NCBI GenBank assembly: GCA_000403335.2
Contig: KE159617.1
Coordinates: 334,712-383,687 of the forward strand
Length of the DNA stretch: 48,976 nucleotides
Source of the DNA: Lachnospiraceae bacterium MD335
GTDB taxonomy: Bacteria > Bacillota > Clostridia > Lachnospirales > Lachnospiraceae
Direction: 5' to 3'
Both the position numbers and the translations under genes were made by a program. The notes under the pieces are model-generated. The model was not told where the DNA came from and did not search any database. It saw nothing but the letters and a program-made list of their open reading frames with translations. Below, in pieces: positions 17,801 through 26,043 of this stretch. The number at the start of each line of letters is the position of its first letter. Position 1 is the first letter of the stretch.

Positions 17801-18772
17801 TTTGTCCGTGTGCTGTAAAAGCGTAGTGCAAATAAATCCCTGATCCGTAATCCATGTCCCCCGCAGTGGGATAGACACATTTAGGTTCCGGGGCGTTTCC
17901 AGCGCAATCAGACTGTCGGAGTAAATCATGTCGTCAGCTTTCGTTACCTTGCTCATATCAAAGCCGCTTAAATCCAAAGAAGTCAAGTTGACAAAGCGAA
18001 ACATACTAGCCATACACGTTACGTTACTTGTGTTAAAATGTTCTCCAAACGTTATTTGTTTTAAGTTGATACAGTTGTAAAACATTGAGGACATATCCGT
18101 GACATTTGAGGTGTTAAAGCTGCTCAAATCGAGCTTTTCCAAGCTTTCACAGCCTCCAAACATATTGCTCATGGTTGTTGCATTACTGGTATCGGTATTA
18201 CGAAAATCCACACTGGTCAGATTCTTGCAGCCGCTAAAGAAGCTGGAAAAACTCTTTGTTCCCCTTAAGGACACCCTTGCTGTTTTAATCTGCTCCCGGT
18301 ATTCATACCATGGAGGAGCAATCAGACCGGTGCTTGGCCAATATTCACCGCTTCCGGACACTATGAGCTTCCCATTGGTAAGCGACCAAGAACCGGATCC
18401 GTTTGGAAGCTTTCCTCCGACGATTGGATCACCGATACCAATCTCCTCCGACGGGCGTTCGATTGTCAACCCGTTCGTTTGATTTTCCGTATCAACGATT
18501 TCCTCCACAAATGTTGTGTCTTCTTCTGATTCGATTTCTGCTTCCTCAGTGTCAATCGTCTCCGCTGTCTCCTCCGGGACTTCCTCCAACACATCTTCCA
18601 CAAGCGTTTCGGATTCCGTCTCCTCATGCAGCTCCTCCTCACACGCCGCAGCTGTCGTCAGTTCCGCCGCGTTTGCAGGCAGCTCCATGCCTGAGGAGAG
18701 CATTGCCGCCGCCATAAGCAGACAAAAGTTTTTTTTCAAGCTCTTTTTAAAGTACTCTTTCAAATAATGCAT
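14828..18772 (-). CDS. Large secreted modular surface protein (DUF285 / bacterial Ig-like)
   Basis: A 1314-aa protein with a signal peptide (residues 1-36, ending PANA-AE). An acidic Glu/Thr stretch runs to about 105. A BspA-type DUF285 repeat block at about 177-284 has units such as LDLSSFNTSNVTDMSSMF. Four Ig-like repeats at about 336-637 share YFVGDTLDLSDL and YTTNAAQIDMNTPGTK. A second DUF285 piece lies near 694-744, a Ser/Glu repeat stalk at 790-925, and five or six repeats with YQNNVNAGT, the last with little spacing, lie at about 940-1314. DUF285 and Ig-like repeats are typical of adhesins. No LPXTG, SLH or choline-binding anchor is seen. ATG 18772 is chosen because AAAGGA lies upstream; a reading from 18835 would add 21 residues before the signal peptide. 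Confidence 0.85.
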   Translation of the reverse strand: MHYLKEYFKKSLKKNFCLLMAAAMLSSGMELPANAAELTTAAACEEELHEETESETLVEDVLEEVPEETAETIDTEEAEIESEEDTTFVEEIVDTENQTNGLTIERPSEEIGIGDPIVGGKLPNGSGSWSLTNGKLIVSGSGEYWPSTGLIAPPWYEYREQIKTARVSLRGTKSFSSFFSGCKNLTSVDFRNTDTSNATTMSNMFGGCESLEKLDLSSFNTSNVTDMSSMFYNCINLKQITFGEHFNTSNVTCMASMFRFVNLTSLDLSGFDMSKVTKADDMIYSDSLIALETPRNLNVSIPLRGTWITDQGFICTTLLQHTDKSIHLKQRPELVVEKRKTEYFVGDTLDLSDLTVTLYYNFNNRTTTTDYTTNAAQIDMNTPGTKYLVISYQGQSVTINLTVIGKSLSVSKIKKEYFVGDTLKVNDLTVELLYTNNIYPAEKITSGYTTNAASINMNTAGTKDLIVKWQNLSATVKITVKEDSYSKISVRNDIDTYYLGETLDLSELHVFAWSVSGTHTEITDYTTNAKDIDMNTVGTKQLIVSYQNFTAVSEIIIKPARTCTKLYFQNGCVFETGTKPAPDEYLIFEVLDEGKEFRIHACYYWSNIDEIDISTTGKKRLQVAHAELKSELDIYYIEAFRDDDIAHEIAGSPNEDIAYKIDKNGNLKVMGKGTCKAYGSPIWSTEKDYAKDIRTATLYVDEADDLDGLFSGCVNLRSADLSMVDAGRETNFRGMFDGCNQLVSIWTPKNVKADAALPKVEGTYWHDQNGKVYTALPKNMSTSILLTRDDIQEEESSSAIESSKVEESSSVVESSRIEETSSAIESAKVEESSSIVESSKVEENSSAVESSKVEENSSVIESSKVEENSEASENTPSEEYSEEEGASTVESSKTEESSIETESSETVESSLEQESTETDESTSEPETGRTDLNAVSGTLTRVKAKVYDQNEYRPAVKVTVVENRKKITLTEGLDYQVEYQNNVNAGTGTVLVKGIGSYKGTLKAPFTINQKSVKKLKILTGSMTTGSKSEPPVYVYDGATLLKNGTDYKLAYDAALTANAAKSAKITVTGLGNYKDSKVVKLAVYDVDEAHVINPQHVTLKQPGMEYTGKALQPAAAVKIGGTTLTANKDYKVRYQNNVNAGTAYVIITGKGAYRGEVVEPFEITALKANKTKLIIAPISDRTYSGQLQKPSVTVKSGTKKLKKDIDYTVTYTENLHVSTAGKKAKVIITGKGNYAGLTATAAFTILPQKISKASIKGTMKNLSVTYNKKQLKEGVQYKIIPDASGMKKNKTKVTITGLGDFSGSSVTKTIKIQ
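16170..16390. repeat. Tandem 36-bp repeat encoding Ser/Glu stalk
   Basis: About six tandem copies of a 36-bp unit (on the plus strand TTTTCCTCAACCTTAGAGCT plus 16 more bases) encode 12-residue units of the type SSKVEENSSVIE. Copies differ by few bases, so length change by slippage or recombination without frameshift is likely. The repeats continue less regularly to about 16060. Confidence 0.85.
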
Positions 18773-19184
18773 TTTAATAATTCCTTTCCGGCGTATCAAA
18801 TATTTTTTTTCAAAATAAAAAGCTCCATAAATCACAGTTTTCCCGTAATGTCAGTTTTTGACAAAAAATAGAACTCGTAATCTATGCAGCCGAACCATCA
18901 TAAATGTTATAATCAAATGTTTATATTGCTATGACTTCGTGCTTTGCGTCCATTTATCACTAAATGTTTGCCTTTTAATATGTAATAATGCTAACATATC
19001 TTATTAAAATGTGCAATCTCTTTTTCAAGTATTTTCCAATTATTTTCCACTCTTTTGCATAACCGCTTAAATAAGTTGCGTGATAAAGCGGCGATATGAT
19101 AAGATTATATTAAGATGATATACCATTAGGTAACAAGCCTTTCGGAAACGGAAATGATTATGGGAATGCGGAGGGAACAACACG
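18773..19184. other. 412-bp AT-rich intergenic region with weak promoter
   Basis: Divergent spacer between the leftward surface-protein gene and the rightward two-component genes. A possible rightward promoter is TTGCGT (19076-19081), 18 bp, TAAGAT (19100-19105) with TG one base before the -10 box. GGAGGG at about 19171 is the ribosome site of the next gene. Nothing else is recognised; no riboswitch fold was seen. Confidence 0.35.
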
Positions 19185-20066
19185 ATGAAGAAAAAGCTTT
19201 TAATTATGGGAAACAACAAGCGCCTTATAACGGATTTTTTTATGCAGCTGGATTTTTATTTTGACTGTGCAAGCACATCTTTGATTGCGCCTGATTTGCG
19301 GATACACTATCAGTTTTTTCAGCCTGACGCAATCGTGTACTGTATGCATGCGGAGAGCAGGGACAATATCAACAGCGTGATACGGTTTGCGGACGGTGCG
19401 CCGAAGGACGATAAGGTTCCGTTTATCGTTGTGGCAGACGGTTCAGATTATGAATTTTTGTGCAAAATGCCGGGCGGGCGTGCAGATTTGCGGATTGGCG
19501 CAAGCGCTTCCGTTTCTGAGCTGCAAAGTGAAATCAGCAGCGTGATTGCACGCCATAAAAACAATAAAATAGAAGGAAAATTGCAGACTGCGCCGAAGCT
19601 GGATGATGCGCTTGACACGCTTTCGCAGTTGGATGAAGAACTGAAAAAACTAGAGAGCGGCGACCTGAACGTCAATCTGCCGACAAGCCTGCTTTCGGCG
19701 CTCGGCCGCCCGAGAATCCTTGTAGTGGACGATTCAACAATTATCCATAAGGCGATTAAAGGTTATATCGAGAAAGATTATGACATTTCCACGGCAATAA
19801 ACGGAGCAGCCGCCCTGCGGTTTCTCAAGACAAAGGAAGTCAATCTGATTCTTTTGGATTATGAAATGCCGGAAATGAACGGTGCGGAGGTCTTAAAAGC
19901 GCTGCGGGAAAATCCGCTTACGGCATCCATTCCTGTTGTGTTTTTAACGGGTGTAAACGATACCGCTAAAATTCAAAAAGTCCTTCGTCTAAAGCCGGAC
20001 GGATACCTTTTAAAACCGATTGATAAAAATGTATTGCTCAGTAAAATCAAAGAGATATTAGGATAG
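19185..20066 (+). CDS. Two-domain response regulator (degenerate + CheY-like receiver)
   Basis: A 293-aa protein. Residues 1-125 look like a degenerate receiver (MKKKLLIMGNN start, no acidic pocket), followed by a Leu/Glu/Lys helical linker at about 130-165. Residues 175-293 are a full CheY-type receiver: ILVVDDS, phosphoacceptor Asp225 in LILLDYEMPE, FLTG and the KP pair in LLKPID. There is no DNA-binding or other output domain. It lies 12 bp before the hybrid kinase and is probably part of the same phosphorelay, receiving phosphate from it. Confidence 0.88.
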   Translation: MKKKLLIMGNNKRLITDFFMQLDFYFDCASTSLIAPDLRIHYQFFQPDAIVYCMHAESRDNINSVIRFADGAPKDDKVPFIVVADGSDYEFLCKMPGGRADLRIGASASVSELQSEISSVIARHKNNKIEGKLQTAPKLDDALDTLSQLDEELKKLESGDLNVNLPTSLLSALGRPRILVVDDSTIIHKAIKGYIEKDYDISTAINGAAALRFLKTKEVNLILLDYEMPEMNGAEVLKALRENPLTASIPVVFLTGVNDTAKIQKVLRLKPDGYLLKPIDKNVLLSKIKEILG

Positions 20067-20078
20067 GAGAGATGCGTC

Positions 20079-22796
20079 ATGGGCAGCAGTAATGAAAAAG
20101 AGAGAGAACGTGAGCGGGATAAAGACATTACACTGACGGATTTATTTGATGTTGATATGCTCCAGCGTATGCAGGATGCGTTTTCCAATATGACCGGGCT
20201 TGCCGCCGTTATAACGGATGCAAACGGTGTCGCGGTCACAAAGGGAAGCAATTTTACGGATTTTTGTGCCCTGTATACGCGTGCAAATCCAATCGGATGC
20301 CTGCGCTGTCAGGAGTGTGATAAATATGGAGCGGAGCTTGCGCTGCGCTCCGGTGCGTCCGTTCCGTATTACTGTCATGCGGGACTGATGGATTTTGCTG
20401 CGCCGATTATGGCGGGAGAACGTATGATTGGCTGTTTTGTCGGCGGTCAGGTGCTAACGGAAGCGCCTGATATTATTAAAGTCATGCAGAGTGCGGGAGA
20501 ACTGAAGATTGATTTGATTAAGTACCTTCAGGCAGTTATGAAGGTGAGAATCTTAGATAAGGATACGGTTGAAAGGCACGCTAACTTTTTGTATACGCTG
20601 ACGGACGTTATTTCCAGTATCGCCTACCATAAGTATAAAATGGAGGAGGCAAATATTGAGATTGAAAAGGCGGCAAACATGAAGTCGGATTTTCTTGCAA
20701 ACATGAGTCATGAGCTTCGGACGCCGATGAACGCGGTCATCGGTATGACGGAAATGGCGCTGCGCAAAGACATGTCAGTCGATGTCAGGGAATACTTAAA
20801 CCAAATCCGGACAGCCGGAAAGACGCTGCTTACGATTATCAACGATATTCTTGACTTTTCCAAGATTGAATCGGGAAAAATGGATATTATCGAGTCAGAG
20901 TTTGAGCCGCTGTCGCTGATTCATGATATTTCTACCATTATGGTGACAAGAATTGAAGCCAAGGAAACGGAACTTTTAATAGACATTAATCCTAATATGC
21001 CGCGGCAGCTTTACGGTGACAATAATCGGATTAAACAGGTGATTATCAATCTTGCGAACAACGCCGCCAAATTTACAAAGGAAGGAAAGGTGACGTTAAA
21101 GTTCAGCTACAGGCGCAGAAGCGAGCGATATATTGATTTCATGTTCAGCGTCGAGGACACGGGAATTGGCATCAAGGAGCATGATTTGGATAAAATTTTC
21201 CAGTCTTTCCGACAGGTGGACAGCAAAAGAAACCGCAATATTGAGGGCACAGGGCTTGGGCTTGCCATATGCAGGCAATTGATTTCGCTGATGAACGGCA
21301 GTCTTTCCGTAAAGAGCGAGTATGGAAAAGGCTCCTGCTTTTCATTTGAGATTCCTTTAAAAATTGTGGACGAAGAGCCTTGTTTGGTGATACAAAGTCC
21401 CAACCCGCCGCCTGCGTTTGGCGTTCTTGAAAACGAATACGCGGACAGCCGGTTAAAGGCGGATATGCGCAGGCTTGGCATTCCGTATACGAGGATTGAA
21501 GATATTGGAGACATTGAGGCATTAAAAGAGTGTATTGTTCCGGTCATGGAAGAACGTCCGTTTCTGTTTGTGGATAAGTCGGCGCTTGGCGATGAGCTGC
21601 TGCACTTTGTGGAAGAAAATCCGCAGCTTACGGTAGTTTCCGTCAATTCATACAGTTACTCGTCAGACAGTGATTTGCAAAATGTGCTGTTTGTCAAGAA
21701 GCCGGTATCTGCAATGATGATTACCGCGATTTACAATCATGAGGAGTATATTGACGAGCACATGGGCGATGCCATGTATGACTTTATGGCGGAGACGGCG
21801 AAGGTACTGATTGTGGATGACAATACGGTCAATCTTACGGTGGCGGAAGGTCTTTTGGAGCCGCTCGGAATGGAAATTGATACGGCGCTTAGCGGAAAGG
21901 AAGCGATTGAGAAGATTTCGGAAACGTCCTACGATTTGATTTTAATGGATCATATGATGCCCGAAATTGACGGTGTGGAAACAACGCGCATTATCAGACG
22001 GTTTCACAAGGAATACGACAATGTACCGATTATTGCGCTGACCGCAAATGCAGTAGGCGGCGTGAAAAATATGTTCCTTGAGGAGGGCATGAACGATTTT
22101 ATCGCAAAGCCGATCGAAGTGCATGTACTGATGAATAAGGTAAAGCAGTGGCTTCCGAAGAATAAGATTACAAAGGGCGTCAAAAGAGCATCGCATACCC
22201 AAAATACGTTCCCTCAAATAGAAGGGATTGACACTGCGGCGGCAATCAGAATGCTCGGCAATGAAGAGGTATTTTGGTCAATCTTAAAGGATTACTGCAG
22301 AATTATTCCGCAAAAGGTCGAAATGATACAGGAATATTATGATACGCAGAACTGGAAGGGGTATACCATTGAGGTACACGCCCTCAAAAGTTCATCGCGG
22401 CAGATTGGCGCGACAGTGCTTGCAAAGAAGGCGGAGCTGCTTGAGAAGGCGGGAAACGAGCTGGACATTAAAACAATACATGCCGATACATGGGCGGCGC
22501 TTGACGAGTATCGGCATTATTATGAAATTCTCAGCCCCTATTTTCCGGAGGTGAAAAACGAAGCGACGGAGGAACTGACGCAGGACATTTTATTCGAAGT
22601 ATTTTCGGAAATTGAAAACGCGATTGAGGAGCTTGATATGGACTTGCTTGAGGAGGCGGTTCACAGACTCGGCGTCTACAAGCTTGACGGGGTGCATTCG
22701 GAATATTATAATAAGATGCGCAAGGCGGTTGACGATATGGACGCGTACGCCTGCGAGGATATTATGAAAGAATGGAAGGAAGCGCTTTCTGAATAA
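20079..22796 (+). CDS. Hybrid histidine kinase: PocR-HisKA-HATPase-REC-Hpt
   Basis: A 905-aa cytoplasmic sensor without membrane segments. Residues about 22-185 match the PocR ligand domain, with CLRCQECD and YYCHAGLMDFAAPI carrying conserved cysteines. Next come a short coiled coil, HisKA with His211 in MSHELRTPMNAV, HATPase (NLANNAAKFT, VEDTGIGIKE, GTGLGLAICR), a degenerate region near 450-565, a receiver with Asp624 in LILMDHMMPE, and an Hpt domain with His767 in VHALKSSSRQIG. All stations of a phosphorelay are thus present in one chain. PocR domains sense small molecules, propanediol or related ligands in known cases; the ligand here is unknown. Confidence 0.92.
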   Translation: MGSSNEKERERERDKDITLTDLFDVDMLQRMQDAFSNMTGLAAVITDANGVAVTKGSNFTDFCALYTRANPIGCLRCQECDKYGAELALRSGASVPYYCHAGLMDFAAPIMAGERMIGCFVGGQVLTEAPDIIKVMQSAGELKIDLIKYLQAVMKVRILDKDTVERHANFLYTLTDVISSIAYHKYKMEEANIEIEKAANMKSDFLANMSHELRTPMNAVIGMTEMALRKDMSVDVREYLNQIRTAGKTLLTIINDILDFSKIESGKMDIIESEFEPLSLIHDISTIMVTRIEAKETELLIDINPNMPRQLYGDNNRIKQVIINLANNAAKFTKEGKVTLKFSYRRRSERYIDFMFSVEDTGIGIKEHDLDKIFQSFRQVDSKRNRNIEGTGLGLAICRQLISLMNGSLSVKSEYGKGSCFSFEIPLKIVDEEPCLVIQSPNPPPAFGVLENEYADSRLKADMRRLGIPYTRIEDIGDIEALKECIVPVMEERPFLFVDKSALGDELLHFVEENPQLTVVSVNSYSYSSDSDLQNVLFVKKPVSAMMITAIYNHEEYIDEHMGDAMYDFMAETAKVLIVDDNTVNLTVAEGLLEPLGMEIDTALSGKEAIEKISETSYDLILMDHMMPEIDGVETTRIIRRFHKEYDNVPIIALTANAVGGVKNMFLEEGMNDFIAKPIEVHVLMNKVKQWLPKNKITKGVKRASHTQNTFPQIEGIDTAAAIRMLGNEEVFWSILKDYCRIIPQKVEMIQEYYDTQNWKGYTIEVHALKSSSRQIGATVLAKKAELLEKAGNELDIKTIHADTWAALDEYRHYYEILSPYFPEVKNEATEELTQDILFEVFSEIENAIEELDMDLLEEAVHRLGVYKLDGVHSEYYNKMRKAVDDMDAYACEDIMKEWKEALSE

Positions 22797-22818
22797 GGGG
22801 CGCGGTTGTGAAAAGAAT

Positions 22819-23802
22819 ATGCAGAAAAACAGATCTTGGTTATGGCGCCTGTCATTGCTGCTGTGTGTAATGCTGTGCGCGGCAGGGATGACAGGATGCA
22901 GCAGTACAAACGGTACGGACACGGCGAAGTACAGCATTGTCTGCACAACGTTTCCGCAGTATGACTGGCTTCGCGAGATTATCGGTGAAAATGCCGATTC
23001 TTTTTCGCTGATGCTTTTGCTTGACAAGGGCGGTGATTTGCACAGCTATCAGCCGACTGCGGAGAGTATTGCGCGCATTTCATCGGCGGATATGTTTGTG
23101 TATGTCGGCGGCGAGTCGGATACATGGGTGGAGGACGCCTTAAAGGGTGCGGTCAATAAGGATATGCGCGTTGTAAATCTGATGGATTTACTCGGCGGTA
23201 TGGTGAAAGAGGAAGAGCTTGTCGAGGGGATGCAATGCTATGAAGAGGCGGAACATGAAGAAACGGAGTACGACGAGCATGTTTGGCTTTCATTGAAAAA
23301 TGCTGCGTACCTGACAGGAGCGCTTTCAGAAACGCTTCAGGAGCTTGACGCGGAACACGCGCAGGAATATGCGGCGAATGCGGCGGCTTATATCGAATCC
23401 CTGAACGCGCTTGACAGGGAATATGCGGACGCGGTAAAGCAGTCCGAAAAGAAAACGATTTTATTCGGCGACCGTTTTCCGTTCCGTTATCTGACGGAGG
23501 ATTACGGGATTAATTATTACGCGGCTTTTGCCGGCTGCAGCACCGAAACCGACGCAAGCTTTGAGACGGTTACGTTCCTTTCGGGAAAAGTCGATGAGCT
23601 TGGGCTTCACACCATATTGACAATTGAAGGGTCGGATCAGAAAATCGCCGAAATTATTCGGGAGAATACACACGGTAAAAATCAGCAGATACAAACCGTT
23701 AATTCTTTACAGTCAGTGACTGCTAAAGAGATTCAGGATGGATTTACGTATCTGAAAGCAATGCGGGAAAATTATGAAGTTTTGAAAAGCGCGTTGAATT
23801 GA
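22819..23802 (+). CDS. Zinc/manganese-type ABC substrate-binding lipoprotein
   Basis: A 327-aa protein with a signal peptide and lipobox MTGC (Cys27). It is of the ZnuA/TroA (cluster A-I) type: VCTTFPQYDWLREI start, the metal histidine in GGDLHSYQPTAESI, the DEHVWLSLKNA histidine, and GCSTETDASFETV in the second lobe. The acidic/His loop near residues 140-150 (EEAEHEETEYDEH) resembles the metal-collecting loop of ZnuA proteins. No permease or ATPase gene is adjacent, so it works with components elsewhere or has a sensing role. It lies 22 bp after the hybrid kinase. The ribosome site is weak, which suggests translational coupling. Confidence 0.85.
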   Translation: MQKNRSWLWRLSLLLCVMLCAAGMTGCSSTNGTDTAKYSIVCTTFPQYDWLREIIGENADSFSLMLLLDKGGDLHSYQPTAESIARISSADMFVYVGGESDTWVEDALKGAVNKDMRVVNLMDLLGGMVKEEELVEGMQCYEEAEHEETEYDEHVWLSLKNAAYLTGALSETLQELDAEHAQEYAANAAAYIESLNALDREYADAVKQSEKKTILFGDRFPFRYLTEDYGINYYAAFAGCSTETDASFETVTFLSGKVDELGLHTILTIEGSDQKIAEIIRENTHGKNQQIQTVNSLQSVTAKEIQDGFTYLKAMRENYEVLKSALN

Positions 23803-23827
23803 AATACATGAGGAGAAAATTGAAAAA

Positions 23828-24742
23828 ATGAACAGATTTGTATTGCGGCAGTCATTGATTTTGTTTCTGACAGCAGTGATTTGGGGGTTGGGATTTATCG
23901 CCCAAAGCGTCGGAATGGATTATGTTGAGCCGTTTACCTTTACGGCATCGCGCAATATTCTTGCATTTTTTGTGCTAATACCGTACATTGCCGTGACAGA
24001 CAAAAGAAAACAAAAAAATGACACAAGTGTCATAAACAAACATACGTTGTGGATCGGAGGCATATGCTGCGGCATCTGCCTCTTTGTAGCGAGCAGCCTG
24101 CAGCAGTTTGGCGTAAAATACACGACGGTTGGAAAAGCCGGATTTATCACGGCGATGTACATGGTGCTTGTGCCGATATTCGGCATTTTTCTGCATAAAA
24201 AGGCAGGGTTAAAAGTGTGGACCGCAGTCATGCTTGCCACGCTTGGCATGTACCTTTTGTGTATCACCAAAGGAGAGTTTCGGTTAGAGCTGGGCGATAG
24301 TCTTGTGTTTGCCTGCGCGGTCTGCTTTACCTTTCATATCCTTTCCATTGATCATTTTTCGCCCAAAACGGACGGTGTAAAGCTTTCGTGCATTCAGTTT
24401 TTGGTGTGCGCTGTGCTGTCAACGTTGTCTGCACTGATATTTGAAACGCCCAATATGCACAATATTGCCGCGGCAGGCGTTCCGATTTTATATGCAGGCG
24501 TGTTCTCAAGCGGCGTGGCATACACCTTTCAGATTATCGGTCAAAAAGGCATGAACCCGACGGTGGCGTCTTTGATTTTGAGTTTGGAATCCGTGGTATC
24601 CGTGCTTGCCGGGTGGCTGATTTTGGATCAGGCGCTCTCGGCAAGGGAAATTTTAGGATGCGTACTGGCGTTTGCTGCAATCATACTGGTACAGCTTCCG
24701 GATCGAAAAGCACACGTGCAGATTACTCAGAGTACCGAATAA
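23828..24742 (+). CDS. EamA/DMT-family transporter
   Basis: A 304-aa membrane protein with about ten helices in two EamA repeats. The first repeat begins FLTAVIWGLGFIAQSVGMDY with the family ASRNILAF segment, and the second contains FSSGVAYTFQIIGQKGMNPT and ASLILSLESVVSVLAGWLI. Members export metabolites or amino acids; the substrate cannot be read. GAGGAG precedes the ATG. Its last 16 bp overlap the end of the convergent lrgB gene. Confidence 0.92.
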   Translation: MNRFVLRQSLILFLTAVIWGLGFIAQSVGMDYVEPFTFTASRNILAFFVLIPYIAVTDKRKQKNDTSVINKHTLWIGGICCGICLFVASSLQQFGVKYTTVGKAGFITAMYMVLVPIFGIFLHKKAGLKVWTAVMLATLGMYLLCITKGEFRLELGDSLVFACAVCFTFHILSIDHFSPKTDGVKLSCIQFLVCAVLSTLSALIFETPNMHNIAAAGVPILYAGVFSSGVAYTFQIIGQKGMNPTVASLILSLESVVSVLAGWLILDQALSAREILGCVLAFAAIILVQLPDRKAHVQITQSTE

Positions 24743-25428
24743 ATCCACGAAAAGACAGAAGCGCCGAAAACCGTTAAAATACCTGCTACCGCAATGGAAA
24801 GGCTGCTCATGGCGCCTTCGATTTCGCCAAGCTCCATTGCCTTTGCGGTGCCGATTGCATGTGCGGAGGAACCAAGTGCAAGCCCTTTTGCAATCGGTTC
24901 CTGAATGCGAAACAGCTTCAGGACCGGTTCGGCAAGAATATTTCCCAAAACTCCTGTTACCACGATAACCAAAACGGTAATATTAACATATCCGCCAAGC
25001 TCTTCGGAAACGCTCATTCCGATTGCCGTTGTAATGGACTTTGGCAGAAACGTCACGAATTCCTGCTGGTTTAGTCCAAACAGCAGCGCTAACAGCAGTA
25101 CCGCAACAAGACTTGTCAGCACGCCGGATACAATGCCCGCAGCAACCGCGGCGAGATTTTTCTTTAACAGCGTAAGCTGCTCGTAGAGCGGGATTGCGAG
25201 ACAAACCGTGGCAGGCGTCAGAAACCAGCTGATATATTTTGCGCCCATATTGTAGGTGTCGTAATCCACATGTGCTGCCAAAAGCACAATGATTGTGACT
25301 GCAATGGAAATGAGAAGCGGGTTAAAGAAACCGCTGTGAAATTTCTTTTTGAGCCATGCGCCAAACATATACGCGAGCAGGCTGATTGTCGCGCCCGCAA
25401 AAATAGAAGTCTGCATCAATTCATTCAT
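24727..25428 (-). CDS. lrgB: LrgB-family protein
   Basis: A 233-aa membrane protein with many helices and the LrgB signatures SVTTAIGMS-like ([17 protein letters not shown]) and [18 protein letters not shown]. LrgB works with the holin-like LrgA, affecting murein hydrolase activity or, in newer work, export of pyruvate and other metabolites. ATG 25428 is used because AAAGGA lies 8 nt upstream; a longer reading adds MERTKT. It overlaps the end of lrgA by 8 bp and the end of the convergent EamA gene by 16 bp. Confidence 0.9.
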   Translation of the reverse strand: MNELMQTSIFAGATISLLAYMFGAWLKKKFHSGFFNPLLISIAVTIIVLLAAHVDYDTYNMGAKYISWFLTPATVCLAIPLYEQLTLLKKNLAAVAAGIVSGVLTSLVAVLLLALLFGLNQQEFVTFLPKSITTAIGMSVSEELGGYVNITVLVIVVTGVLGNILAEPVLKLFRIQEPIAKGLALGSSAHAIGTAKAMELGEIEGAMSSLSIAVAGILTVFGASVFSWIYSVL

Positions 25429-25783
25429 TGTTTTTGTCCTTTCCATGTCTGATAATCGCCTGCGACACGCGGCCGCTCACCGCCATGACCGCGATAAGCA
25501 CAACAACCGTGATGATCGCGACAGGCACAAGCATCGGCTGCAGAACGTTCCACGACGCCATAAGCCCCACGCCCGCCGGAATAAACATCACCGGCATTGT
25601 CTCAATCAGAAATTTTCCCGCGTCACGTACTGCTTCAAGCCTGATAATGCCCGTTGCAAGGCACGCAAATAAAATTGCCATGCCGTAAATGCTTGCCGGC
25701 ACCGGTAAAGGCAGCGCTGCTTTTAAGATTTCACCGATAAAGGAAATCGAGAGGATGATTAAAAATTGTTTTAAATAGTTCAA
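25421..25783 (-). CDS. lrgA: LrgA/CidA holin-like protein
   Basis: A 120-aa protein with four predicted membrane helices. The CidA/LrgA motif LPLPVPASIYGMAILF is at about 25-40 and MFIPAGVGLM near 66-75. The start is a TTG at 25783 with AGGAG 11 nt upstream; no in-frame ATG fits. It is the upstream partner of lrgB. A minus-strand TATACT with TG before it near 25872 is a possible promoter. Confidence 0.88.
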   Translation of the reverse strand: MNYLKQFLIILSISFIGEILKAALPLPVPASIYGMAILFACLATGIIRLEAVRDAGKFLIETMPVMFIPAGVGLMASWNVLQPMLVPVAIITVVVLIAVMAVSGRVSQAIIRHGKDKNNE

Positions 25784-25936
25784 GGTTTATTACACTCCTG
25801 TATTAAAAATATTGTGTTTTAAATGCCATTTCTGTTTTTTATGCTGCATAGTCACTTATTTTACAGTATATCACAGAATTGGATAAGGAAAAATAAAAAT
25901 ATGAAAAATATTCCTGTCCGTTATTCCGCAAATCTA

Positions 25937-25966
25937 TTGCAACTACTGATAAAAATCTGATATAAT
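25937..25966 (+). promoter_or_regulatory. SigA promoter of the DUF5722 gene
   Basis: TTGCAA (25937-25942), 18 bp, TATAAT (25961-25966) with TG one base upstream of the -10 box. The start would be near 25973, 71 nt before the ATG at 26044. The rest of the 260-bp spacer is AT-rich with nothing further recognised. Confidence 0.7.
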
Positions 25967-26043
25967 GCTAACGTTCACCCCAAAAGCTGCGGGGCATTAA
26001 AACATTTATTTTCGGCAAATTTTGGAAGGCATGAGGAAAGAGA

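Noticed and set aside
19071-19105. SigD-like GGCGATAT upstream of the receiver gene
   Set aside because: It differs by one base from GCCGATAT, but the nearest TAAA is 18 bp away, outside the 15-16 bp seen for the six clear SigD promoters.
18836-19184. Riboswitch in the spacer before the receiver gene
   Set aside because: GGAAACGGAAA near 19147 recalled tetraloop motifs, but no cyclic-di-GMP or other known aptamer core could be traced.
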